Assembly: GCA_009829735.1 (NCBI GenBank)
Contig: CM020618.1
Span: 14,552,568 to 14,616,567, forward strand
DNA: 64,000 nt
Source: Pyropia yezoensis
Taxonomy: Eukaryota; Rhodophyta; Bangiophyceae; Bangiales; Bangiaceae
Direction of reading: 5' to 3'
Positions 10,521-20,206 of this stretch are shown piece after piece (within the stretch, counting starts at the first letter, position 1; the number at the start of each line of letters is the position of its first letter). The translations under genes and the position numbers were made by a program. The notes below the pieces were generated by a model. It made no database searches. It worked only from the letters and a program-made list of their open reading frames with translations, and was not told the DNA's origin.

Positions 10521-12390
10521 TTCTGAGGGCATCTACTGCGGTTTGCAGGCTACACCATGCACCAGCATAATGCAGCTGCCGTCTCATCGCGCCACCACCA
10601 TCCCGTCGCGGCCGGCCGCGGGCCCCAGCCTGGCACGTTTCGTCCAGGGTACACCCGCCCGCGTACCATCTTTTGTCCCCTGCCTCAGCCCCTTTTGGCT
10701 TGCCCGCTACCTCCGTGCTGCGGAAAACACCATCTTCGTGCATGCCTGAGTCATCCCGCGCGGGCTCTCGCCACTTCCGGTATCGCCCATGGCCGTAGCA
10801 GTCTATCGTCGACCGTAGCTGCCACCCTTAGACGCATCAATTTCCCAGTGTGACGAACTTGAGGCTGATGGAGGCGAATTCGCAAGCTGCGGGCCTTGCG
10901 CGAGCGAACTTGCAGTCTGCAAGTTCAAACCAGTATTAACTTCGTGGCTGGCCGGCCGGCGCCGTCGGTCGCAGCACTTTCGTGCTTTGCGCCGCCATCT
11001 TCTCCCCCTCCCCCCCCCCCCCCCCGCCCGCTCTCGATGGCGGCTGCGGCAGGGCGGAGGCATGCCGCGGCTCTTGGTGTGCACCACCCTCCCCCCCAAA
11101 TGAGTTCGTCAGCTGTCACTCTTTTTCGTAGCAGCCGCTCGGTGACTGCCACGTAAAGGCAGCCTCTAGCGCCTCCGCCGCCGCTGCCCTCTCCTGTCGC
11201 AAGGCCGTCGACCACGCCGGCGACGGGGCTGCCTAACCAACGGCTGGAGCTGGTCGACGTAGCGGCGAGCACGGTGGCCTTGAGCAGCGGGTGAAGCAGG
11301 AAGTACCCCTACGGTCCTTTTTCGGGGGGAAGTCGCACGCCAGCGCCCCCTCCCGGCCTGCATCGCAGCGCCGTCGCGGTTGTAAGAGGGAGAGGACAGC
11401 AGGCCTTCAAGAGCGTTAAGTGCAATAGTGTGGCCTTGGCGGCCTACAGAGAAGACGTCGCTGTATTAAGCATCGGGCGACATGTGAGCCTTCCTCATCT
11501 AGTCAAATCCGAGATTTTCGTAGTCCAGTGCACGTGCATGAACAATGAGCAATGCAGGCCATATTTTTCAGTCACACAGCAATTTGAGTCAGCACGTGCC
11601 ATTGTTCGGCGACACTTATTGATCGCTTCTTGCGCCTCTCATTCTGCCACCACGTTGGCTTCGATCGCACAGGCTGCGTCGTGAAACGTCTCGGAACTGA
11701 CTCTGCCAGTACTTCGTGGTGCCAGCCGCGTTCGTTGCGGCTAGAAACAAGAGAAATGGCTTCCCCTCTTCTACCTGCACGGTCAGTAATTGTTGGTTGC
11801 GCTCTTCGGCGGCGGTCGACGCCGCTGTGGCCGTCAATGTGGCTGGGAGGGGGCTACCTCTGCCCTCCTTGTTCTTCCCATGGCTGGCAAGTCCTCCATC
11901 GCCCGCGGACGCGTCATCCGCCCGTCTCGGTTGATCTCTTCGCTGCCCCCCCCCCTCGGCCGAGGCGGGCGGCAGGTCTTCCAGGTGCCCGCTTCCGGTG
12001 GTGTCATCTTTTTCTTCCCAAGGCTGGCGGCAGTTGTGTTTGCGGTGCCTGGAGGTTTGGCGGGGAGGAAAGCTGAGCTGAGGGTGCTATCGGTGGCGCA
12101 GCCGGTGCAGCTGCTTCTGGGGGGGGGGGAGGGGAGGCGCACGTAGTGCCGGAGCAGACGAAGCTGATGACGCTGATCAAGACGCATCTGAAAAAGGGGA
12201 GGGATTGCGTCAGGGTGAGGAGGCGGGCGACGGTGCTCGCTTGAGCGGCGCCGATCCGCGACGTGGTCGCTACCTCCACCAGTCTGCAGTTGCCCCTGGC
12301 CGTTGTGGCACGGTCTGGCACGTGGTAAGGTCGGGCACTCGGGCGGGGTCCGTGCTGTAAGGCAAGTACTGGCGCAGGAGAAGTGGATGG
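10521..12390. other. No recognisable gene
   Basis: Mixed-composition sequence. Short ORFs (for example 11430-11684 plus) match nothing I recognise. 11400-11780 is less GC-rich than its surroundings. It joins 28248 across the gypsy 1 insertion site. Confidence 0.5.
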
Positions 12391-12395
12391 TCCTC

Positions 12396-12757
12396 TGTAG
12401 CACAATAGGGATCCGTCGCGCGTCCACTCTCAGGGAACACTCACCAAGGGGGATCGGCACCAACGTCACCGGGAGGCCAAGGTTGCTGTCCTTGGAGCGC
12501 AAGCCACGGGACCAAGATGGGAGCCCAAATGGGAGGGGTTTGTTGTTCTACCTTGGCCGGCGGTGGATTCGCCACCGGCCCCCTCGTTATAAACCCTCGG
12601 AGACACTACTAACTACCCTCCACCCCAAGATGCAAGTCCCTCTGGTCATACGTAACTTATAGATACCGTGACCAGCTCGGACTCTCAAATTGGAAGTTAA
12701 GGATTAGAAGTAGCCCCCTAATATTGGGGTCACAATACGGACAACCATATTGCTACA
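12396..12757 (-). repeat. Gypsy 1 3' LTR
   Basis: 362 bp with perfect 7-bp terminal inverted repeats TGTAGCA...TGCTACA. No difference seen against 27881-28242. It contains TTATAAA at about 12588-12594, which on the minus (sense) strand reads TTTATAA, so a TATA-like box is readable both ways. A GC hairpin with stem GGTGG/CCACC sits just before it. Confidence 0.95.
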
Positions 12758-12769
12758 TATCCCCCCCTT
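12758..12769 (-). other. Gypsy 1 polypurine tract
   Basis: The minus strand reads AAGGGGGGGATA directly against the 3' LTR, the expected plus-strand primer. Confidence 0.75.
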
Positions 12770-13344
12770 AGATTCGGCCCGTCCTCGGGTCGAGTTGCAT
12801 TCGGGGTACCGAATGTAAGTGGGTCGCGTGACCGTTTACCCGTCGGGTGGGGCTTTGCGCCCCGTCGCGACAGACACCCCTTTTCGAGGTTGTCTCAGGG
12901 GGGTGCCCCCCTTTGCGTGGTACACACACACGATCCGTTTTCCGGACCGTTAAATTCCCGATGCGGGTTGCTGTTCACGCCCCCCCTTTCCGAGGGGTGG
13001 TGCAAGCGGATCCGCCACCAGGTGCCTGGTGGTAGGGGGGCCCCTCTCGTGTGGACGATTGAGTGGGGGGCGGGGGCTGCCCGCGTTGCGTGGGGGCGGT
13101 TGGGGGTGACCCCCCTTGCTTACCCCGTGTGTGGGTGTGGCCCCGTCCCGCCCAGGTGCCTGGGTGGAGCGCGGTCGTAGCCCCGTGGGGCGCGGGTCGA
13201 CCCGCGTGCCTGCGGCGCTTCTCGTGGCCGTTTGTGGTCATAAGCGCGGGTGTCCGCGCTTCCCTGGCTCGTCCCGGTTATCCCGCCGTACCGGGTTGTA
13301 GCCGTCGACGGCTTGTGGGCGCGGGGGACTCCGCACCCGTTATC

Positions 13345-15792
13345 ATGTCCTATCCCCAGGTGCTTGAAGAGGAGGAAGACCTCCTGATCGCGGAGGAGAT
13401 GGAGGACGACGCGCCTGTCGGTCCCGACGCCGCGCGTTACGGGGTGAGCTCGTCTGACGACGACGGGCCTGCGGTGTCCGTCCGTCTGTCGGCCGGAGGA
13501 CTGTCGTCCGTGTGCAGCGGCACGACGGTGCCGTCGGCCGGAGGTCAACCCGGCGGTCAACCGCGCGTGGCGGCTTCTACCCCCTCTCTGCCGGCTGCCC
13601 GGATGGGGCCTGGTGCCGGTGCCGGCTCACCGCAGCTACCTCAAGATGGTCCGCCCTGCGGCGGAGGTGGCGACCCGCAGCCGACTCCGGCTGGTCAAGG
13701 TGGTCCGGGTGTCCGGGCGGTGACTCCTCGAGGTGGTCCCGACGTTGACGCGGGTGGTGGTGGCGGTGCGACACCCGGTGCGGTGGGTCAAGACGGTGCG
13801 GGTGTCCGCACGGCCGGGGCTCCGGCTCCGGAGGCTGTCCCAGTGCCTTCCACTTCCGAGGCGGGGGCTACGCCGACGGGTGGTGCCGGCGCCGGTGCCG
13901 TACCTGCGGTGCCGCGGGCGTCGAGCGGTCAAGACGCTCCTTCTCCCATGGCGGTTGACACCGGGAGTTACTCCGGGCGGGCGCCCGCCCTTCTTCTTCC
14001 TCCTCGGCCTCGTCCATCTCCGACGTCGGCCCCTCTGCCGGTGGTGCGTCCCCCGGCGCCCCCGATTCTTCCTGGTCCTGCCCGGGTTGCCCCGTTGGGT
14101 GGCGGCGTCGCCGTGGCGGCGGGTCAACCCGCCATGTCGGTGTCCGACTTGGTGGCTCGGGTTCGAGGCCTCACGGTGCAAGAGTCGATGGAGTCCGATG
14201 GGCGTATGCGGGTGGACTTCCACCTGGTGCATCCCCGTGGAGAATCCTCCCGGCGCGTCAAGGTGGACCCGTGCTGGGAGCGGGAGTTGGTGCGGCTGGT
14301 CAACCAGCCGAACGCGGTCCGGGTGGAACACCATTGGATCCTGAGTCAGCCGGACGACCGGCATGCGCAGCTCTGGCGCACCCGGGTGGGACGGGGTGAG
14401 GTCTACCTCGACCCCAACTTCGGGGTCTGCGACTTGATTGCCCCCGCGTTGCCGCGGGAGATTGACTACCCGGCTAGTGCTCGGGGGATTGCGGCGGCGG
14501 CGGAGCCGGTTGCGTTTGGGGAGACGGTGAGCCGTACCGGTCGGTATCCCGACTTTGACTACTACCCGGGGGTACCCCCGTATCTGTCGTTGACGGCTCC
14601 CTACCCGCCCATGGCGGGGTTGAAGTCGGCGTCGAGTTGGCGACGTAACCATGGTGTCATGGCAGATGCGTTCCGCACGGATATAACGTGTGCGTTGCAG
14701 ACCGGCAACGGTCGTGCTCCGGTATACACTCCCGTGCGCCCGCCGCTATGGCAGGAGGGGTGGGAACCCGCCCCTGCTTTCCGGTTTGACACCGGCTCCT
14801 GCCTTCGCTACTTCGGGAGTGTGTTGGCCTCGCGACCGGTCCACCCGTTGCAGGGTACCTTCACCCTTGAGGTTACCCTCGGGCAGGCTTCATCCTTCTT
14901 GCTGTCCGTCCGCCGGCAGGGTCGTCTGTTTCATCTTCCGACGGGTGTCCGTCGGCACATCGCGCAGTTGGGCGTGGATCTGATAGCTGCCAAGACCGGG
15001 TTGGCCCGGGAGTTCGAAGCCCTGCTGGCTGTTCACGATGCCGTGAACTGGGCTGGGGTGTTGGCCCTTCCCCCGTACCGGGACCCGCAGGCTGGGGCTT
15101 CCCCCTTGCCTCGTCACTCGTTGCGTGTCCGGCGTACTCAGCCGGGTGAGCCTAGTTGCCATGGGTGGGCGTCCACCGAGGCCGTTCCTGACCTGGGTAT
15201 TCCCATGGTTATCCATGACCCTCTTCAGGTCCTTGCTCCGTGGTTCGGTAACCCGATGCCGGCGGCGGTTGGCCGTCGTCCCCGAGAGTGGGGCTCTGTG
15301 GGTGGGGAGCGTGAGGTGTCCCGTCGTCGGGCGGAGTACCGCCGTGGTTACGGTGGAGCCCCTTCGGTAGGGTCCTACCGGGCCTCGTATCAGGTGCCAC
15401 CGGCTCCGGTGGTAGCCGTGTCGGCTCCTATGGCTCCTCTGGCTGCGCCAGTGTCACCTCCCGCCCCTGTCCTACATGACGGGGGTCCCCGTCTCTGGTA
15501 TGAGGGCGTTGACGCCCTTGTTACCCGCGCCATGCGTGGGGGTCTCTCTGTTAGCTGGGGGGATATCCCCCCAGGTGCTGCTCTGGTTGGGTCAGCGCGT
15601 TGCTTCGGTGGCGTGCTGGACCGCCTCCAGAAAGCTCTGGAGGACGTGGAGGCTGGTCGCAGCACCCTCGTCCAGCTATGCACCGAGGTAACTCGGGTGG
15701 TCGACCGTCGTGACATTGCCGACCGGTGGAGCACGGAGGTATACGCGCTTACGCGTGAGTGGCCTCCCTCGGGCAGTGGGTCTACCCACTGA
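13345..15792 (+). CDS. Antisense ORF protein of gypsy 1 (function unknown)
   Basis: 815 codons on the strand opposite gag-pol, lying between the pol stop and the 3' LTR and convergent with pol. I start at ATG 13345 (MSYPQVLEEEEDLLIAEE); the frame is open upstream but without a better ATG. Acidic N-terminus (residues 4-25), then about 230 residues rich in Pro, Gly, Ala and Ser, then a folded-looking half. The core resembles the antisense proteins of elements 2 and 3: a W-rich segment (LWQEGWEP), then RYFGSVLASR, then RLFHLPTGVRRHIAQLGVD (compare LWHLP in the other two). No membrane segment, signal peptide, zinc motif or known enzyme motif seen, so it does not look like an envelope protein. Transcription would need a promoter in 12758-13344 or in the 3' LTR read backwards. 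Confidence 0.75.
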   Translation: MSYPQVLEEEEDLLIAEEMEDDAPVGPDAARYGVSSSDDDGPAVSVRLSAGGLSSVCSGTTVPSAGGQPGGQPRVAASTPSLPAARMGPGAGAGSPQLPQDGPPCGGGGDPQPTPAGQGGPGVRAVTPRGGPDVDAGGGGGATPGAVGQDGAGVRTAGAPAPEAVPVPSTSEAGATPTGGAGAGAVPAVPRASSGQDAPSPMAVDTGSYSGRAPALLLPPRPRPSPTSAPLPVVRPPAPPILPGPARVAPLGGGVAVAAGQPAMSVSDLVARVRGLTVQESMESDGRMRVDFHLVHPRGESSRRVKVDPCWERELVRLVNQPNAVRVEHHWILSQPDDRHAQLWRTRVGRGEVYLDPNFGVCDLIAPALPREIDYPASARGIAAAAEPVAFGETVSRTGRYPDFDYYPGVPPYLSLTAPYPPMAGLKSASSWRRNHGVMADAFRTDITCALQTGNGRAPVYTPVRPPLWQEGWEPAPAFRFDTGSCLRYFGSVLASRPVHPLQGTFTLEVTLGQASSFLLSVRRQGRLFHLPTGVRRHIAQLGVDLIAAKTGLAREFEALLAVHDAVNWAGVLALPPYRDPQAGASPLPRHSLRVRRTQPGEPSCHGWASTEAVPDLGIPMVIHDPLQVLAPWFGNPMPAAVGRRPREWGSVGGEREVSRRRAEYRRGYGGAPSVGSYRASYQVPPAPVVAVSAPMAPLAAPVSPPAPVLHDGGPRLWYEGVDALVTRAMRGGLSVSWGDIPPGAALVGSARCFGGVLDRLQKALEDVEAGRSTLVQLCTEVTRVVDRRDIADRWSTEVYALTREWPPSGSGSTH

Positions 15793-16106
15793 GGAGTGCT
15801 ATTTGTTTGTGAGGGAGAGGGCCCCGGCAACCCTTATGGTAGCCGGGTAGTAGTGAGTATAAACTCATCCCCCGCTGGGGGCATTGCTTGCCTCTGTTTG
15901 CTGCCCTGGGGAGTACCCCTTCTGGCTCAGTGGTGCCTTGCCTCCCGCCCAACTTCTTCCGGTTGGTTCATGCTTGGGGAGGTTATCCTCCCTCACTTTG
16001 TGTCTTGGCTTGGGGAGGTCCTCCTCCCGTGTAAGCTCCCTAGTTACTTCGATATTATCGGAGTTAGCCTTTACCTTTAAGTTAACTTATTAAGGTTTAG
16101 GTTTTT

Positions 16107-16202
16107 ACTTAGTTACCTAAGCTTAGCTCTACTTAGTTACCTAAGCTTGGTTCGACTTAGAAACCTAAGTCTGATTTGACTTAGAAACCTAAGTCTGCCG
16201 TA
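16107..16202. repeat. Four tandem 24-bp hairpin units between convergent ORFs
   Basis: Units start at 16107, 16131, 16155 and 16179. Each contains CTTAG-N4-CTAAG (loops TTAC, TTAC, AAAC, AAAC). The block is AT-rich against a GC-rich background, and the preceding 16060-16106 is also AT-rich (AAGTTAACTT). It lies between the antisense ORF stop (15792) and the pol stop (16274), so it could act on transcript 3' ends from both directions (inference). Confidence 0.85.
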
Positions 16203-16273
16203 ACCATGTCACACCCTACTTAGTAGGTATAAGCCTCACCCCCCAACAGCCGAAGTCGGTGTCGGTTGGGTTG

Positions 16274-17941
16274 TTACAGTAGGCGTCGTCGCCTCATGTA
16301 AGGCATGAGTAGTTGGCGGGGTATATTCGCCGCCTGTTCCCAGGTGGGTGAGTCGTATCCGACCCACATAACCTTGACGTACCAGGGTCCTGGTATGTCC
16401 GGGTCGGTGTGTCCGACCACGCTCTCTACTTGGTATGGAATCCCATCCGGTCCCACCGGGTCATCCGACCGGTGGGTTGTAAGAGCTTCATGTAGCAACC
16501 CAGCCGGTACCGGCTGAGGCTGTTCCGGCTTCGGAGCAGGTGTGACATCATTCATACTGATGCGTTGGATCTCCGTATCGGAGTGTAAGATAACAGAGTG
16601 GTCATCTCTGTGGAGGATCTGGTACGGTCCCTTGACCGGTTGCATAAGCTTGTTCCCTCGGAACTTCTGGTGTCTGATGTAGACCCAGTCACCTGTTACC
16701 AGGGTTGCGTTGCGCACCCGTAGTCGGGCGTCGAAGTTCTTCTTATACCGAAGTTGTGTTCTGTCAAGGGCACCCTTGAGCTTAGGAATCATCCACGATA
16801 GCTTGGCCAACCAAGCTAGGTGGATGCGTTCGGCGGGTCGGCCCTTCGGTGTATCATACCGAGTGCACCTGCCGGGCGGCAGCGTCAGGTTACCGACGCC
16901 TAGTGGCATGACCCACTCCAGCGGAGCAATGTTTGTGCTCCGATGTGGCCTGGCATTGTATGCCAGGGTGAGTACGGACAGAAGCCTGTCCCAAGTGTTC
17001 GTGTGCTCGGCCACGTAGCACTGTAGCATCTTTACGATGGTGCGGTTGAACCGCTCCACCTGCCCGTTGGACTGCGGGTGGTAGTCGGATGCCCGACGTG
17101 GTTCGATACCGAACATTCCCAGGACCTTAGTGCAGAATGCCGACGTAAGGTTTGCTCCGTTATCGGAGAGGAGTTGCTTCATGACTCCGTATGCACTGAT
17201 CCAGTGGTCAACCACTGCGTTCATGATCGTGTATGCCGTATCATTCGGGATGGCTGCCGCCCTTGACAGCTTAGTGAAGCGGTCAGACATGACCAGGATG
17301 TACCTGTTCCCTTCTTCCGTTATCGGAAGTGGCCCGAGTATGTCGATAGCGACTTGCTCGTTGGGCCCATCAGGTGGGAATAGCTTCATGGCAGACGCCT
17401 GCCTATGTAGACTCATGCGGTTACGCGCACAGGGGTGGCATCCCCTTACGTGGTCGACCACGTCGACGGCCATTGCTGGCCAGTAGAAGAACCTTCGCAT
17501 TGCTGCGAACATTCGTGAACCTCCCGGGTGTCCGGCTGTAGGGTTCTCATGTTCTCGTTCCATGACGGCTTGCCGTAAGGACACGGGAACCACGACTTGA
17601 TGTCGTCCATCGGCGGGTGCCCGCCGGTATATGAGTCCGTCTTCGTTCTCGGAGAAGATGCCGGCCGTACCGGCCAGGAGGTTAGCACGATGACGTCTAC
17701 AGTCATCGTCGTTGGCCTGTGCCTCGCGGAAGTCCGCGAGGGTCAATGGGCACGCAAGGTGTGCCATGGCATGGTCAGCCATACCCTGGGTAGCATTACC
17801 CACCATGCACACCGGTACTACCGGGATGTCCTCGTCCACCGGGCGGGTATCCCCGCTCGGTGTGTCGAGTCGAGACAACGCGTCTCCGAGGTGGTGGGTT
17901 GACCCAGCCTTATACACCGTGCGGTAGTCGTGCTCGGCCAT
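16274..17941 (-). pseudogene. Gypsy 1 pol, C-terminal part (RNase H end, integrase, chromodomain)
   Basis: This is the downstream half of pol, cut from 22965-25463 by element N; frame arithmetic across N plus one TSD copy shows the halves are in register. It starts with the end of RNase H and its linker (HHLGDALSRLD). The integrase follows: zinc finger H...H...CHPC, then D (VAIDILGPLP), D (LSDNGAN) and E (VERFNRT). The C-terminus carries a chromodomain-like segment (WYVKVMWVGYDSPTWE) and ends YMRRRRLL. No internal stop or frameshift. As the locus stands this half is separated from gag and RT and should be non-functional. Confidence 0.88.
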
Positions 17942-18409
17942 TGTGGCAGTATTGACCCCCAGGTAGGGGGCAACACGTGCCATGCAAGGGGCGGCAGGCC
18001 ACTAGCCTGATCCGTTCCTCCCCCTGCATTTGGGTCCATATTCCCTAAGTTCGGGATAGTTAGCTTAGTAGTAAATCCAACTTGGATTTGAGGGTTTTCT
18101 GCATTTATCGTCTTGAATTTTCGTGTGGCCCGGTGGGCAGGTGCTGGGGTGGGAGATTCTGAGTGGCGAGATTCTGAGTGGACCCTGGGGGGATAAGGGG
18201 AGGGACAGCGGGGCTTGGCCCTGCGTCCCCGTCCCGACCAAGAAACTGTTGGACCACACACCATCTTCTTGTTTGTCCGTGGGGGGATTGCCCCACAACA
18301 GGGATAGAGTGTGTGCGACTTGCACTTCTTCCGGTTCCCCCGACACGGGAGGCAGCCCTCGCACACCGCCCCAACTTGGGTACTGTGTGTGCGAGTGGTT
18401 TTTGCCACA
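17942..18409 (+). repeat. Element N 5' LTR
   Basis: 468 bp with perfect 7-bp terminal inverted repeats TGTGGCA...TGCCACA. Contains a 15-bp tandem duplication of GAGATTCTGAGTGG(C/A) near 18150-18180. The same LTR occurs four times in the window, and no difference between copies was seen by eye. Confidence 0.95.
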
Positions 18410-18410
18410 T

Positions 18411-18428
18411 TTGGTGGAGCAGCAGGGG
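18411..18428 (+). other. Element N primer-binding site
   Basis: TTGGTGGAGCAGCAGGGG lies against the 5' LTR. It is the same sequence as in element 2 (44559-44576) and gypsy 1 (27863-27880). Confidence 0.85.
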
Positions 18429-18512
18429 ACAGAGGTAAACTTTACCTTCGGGTGCACCCGGGTGTAGGGGGCCCTCTGTCTCAGAGGAACGGTGGTCTTG
18501 GACTGTGTCGTG

Positions 18513-18966
18513 TGGATCGTTAGCCAACACGGCTGGATCGGACCTCCCGACGTTCGGGAAACTCTCCGGTGACGACTTTACCCCGGCGCCTTTGAATACT
18601 GGCCAGACACAGGGTGTACCTGGGGTCGCGGAGGTGCTAGAGGCACTCCAGCCAGCAGGGCCGTGGGTATCGGTGCGGGCGGTATGCCACCCCGACCCAG
18701 TCGGGTGTTCACCCTGAGGGTCTTTCTCGGACCGGTGGTTCGCACTTCGGCCACCGGGTGGTACACTCAAAGGGAACGTCCCAAGGTGAGAGGACTGTCC
18801 CCGCGAGATCCACTCGGGTTGGATTCAACTTCGGCATAGAGCCGTCGCCAACTAGGCGGGTGGAGGACGGCGGACCTTCACTCGTCGGTGATGGGCTCGA
18901 GCCTGTGACAGGGGTCGTAGCAAGTTGCTACCCCCGCCACACTCAAAGAAAGTATCTTTGATCGGG
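18513..18966 (+). pseudogene. Element N gag 5' remnant
   Basis: Corresponds to the first part of the element 2 gag (44677 onward), but the aligned gag ATG is ACG here, and frameshifts and a stop follow. Divergence from element 2 is clearly higher here (about one base in eight to ten by eye) than in the 3' half of the element. Similarity ends near 18903; about 65 bp of unmatched sequence follow before homology resumes in pol. Confidence 0.75.
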
Positions 18967-20095
18967 AGCCAAGTTCGGCTATATCGACCAACATGAGGGA
19001 CCGGTAGTAGCGGCCACCCTCAACGCGGGCGCGAGTAGCGACCCGAGGTCCGGAAAGGAGAAGCACCAAGCCAAGTCGGCCGCCTCTCCTCGTCCCCATG
19101 TGAACATGGAGGGTGTTCCACCCAGGTTGAGGGTTCAAGGTGAACGCCTCTTGGACCAATATCACAAGTTGTGGGATGGTCAATTGGGACTCATGAGAGC
19201 CACCCAACACCGGATCGAGTTGAAACCCGGTGTACCCCCTATACGCCAACAACCGTATAGGGGAGGGCCCCGTTCAAGGGCCCTCGTCAAGGAGCGCTTC
19301 AACAAAACTATTGTTAGGCAGCTGCGCCACTATGTGAGTGAGCATGTGAAAACGTGGGACCAATACATTTCTATTCTTACCACTGCCTACAATTCGCAGG
19401 TTCACTCATCTACCGGGGAAGTACCCCTCGCTTTTGTGACCCCCCGTCGCGTGCGGTCTATTGCTGTGCGGCGGTCGCTCCCAACTAGGGAGGATGATGG
19501 CAGCACGCCTACTCCTACTGAGAGTAAGGCGGAGTTCGCTGCTAGGCTTGAACACCTCATCCCTAAAGTCAGGGCTGAGATGGACAAAGCACAAAAGCGC
19601 TACAAGCGTACCTTTGACAAAAAGGGGCGCAATGCTAAGCATGTCCCCGAACAGGGTGACTGGGTGCTGGTTCACTCACACACCCCAACTGGGGGTAAGT
19701 TGGTATTCCAGACGAAGGGGCCGTACCAGGTCCTTCGTACTGATGGGCGGCGTTTCACCATCGAAAGTGACGATGGGGTCCGCACAGTGAACGGACAGGA
19801 CGTGGTCAAAGTTGCACCACCGCCTGCAGGCGACCCAGCTTGGGCGCGTGCTTTGAAAACGTGGCGCCTGCCCTCGCTGCCTGCAGCCAAACAGGGCCCG
19901 CAGGAGTACGTGTTCGACAAGTTCATCGACCACGGCTGGGATGAGGATACTGACCGCCTCATGTTGAGGGTGCGTTGGTTTGGCTACAAAGCCAAGGATG
20001 ATACGTGGGAGTATGTGGAGGACCTTCCTGCTGAGAAGGTCCGGGCGTACTGTGCCCGGAACGAGATAGACCCTAACAGCCCTCCCTCAACGTGA
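18967..20095 (+). pseudogene. Element N pol remnant (pre-RT spacer fused to integrase C-terminus and chromodomain)
   Basis: 18969-19295 matches the element 2 pol region 47464-47790; 19291 onward matches 49799-50603. The junction is a shared GGAGC (47786-47790 and 49799-49803), so 2013 bp were lost in frame at a 5-bp microhomology. An ORF from ATG 19100 runs through the junction to 20095 (331 codons). It contains the post-catalytic integrase segment (ERFNKTIVRQL), the SH3-like linker (GDWVLVHSHTPTGGKLVF) and a chromodomain (LMLRVRWFGYKAKDDTWEY). All integrase catalytic acids except the last E region, and all RT motifs, are missing. It could encode a chromodomain fusion, but is more simply a remnant. 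Confidence 0.85.
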
Positions 20096-20206
20096 GGGAA
20101 GGCCGAGCAACAGTGCCAAGAGAGTGCTTCAAGTCGAAGTGGTACGCAGAGTGGCTTTAAACTACAGCCCTAACCCTCACACTCTCACAACAAAGGCAGC
20201 TGCCAA

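Noticed and set aside
13345-15792. Antisense ORFs as env-like genes
   Set aside because: No signal peptide, membrane anchor or cleavage site, and antisense orientation.
16107-16202. CRISPR-like array
   Set aside because: Contiguous 24-bp tandem hairpins without unique spacers, in a eukaryotic retrotransposon.
18123-18467. 114-codon ORF repeated identically in all four 468-bp LTRs
   Set aside because: Its conservation follows from the identity of the LTR copies; it runs past the LTR edge into different sequence in each context.
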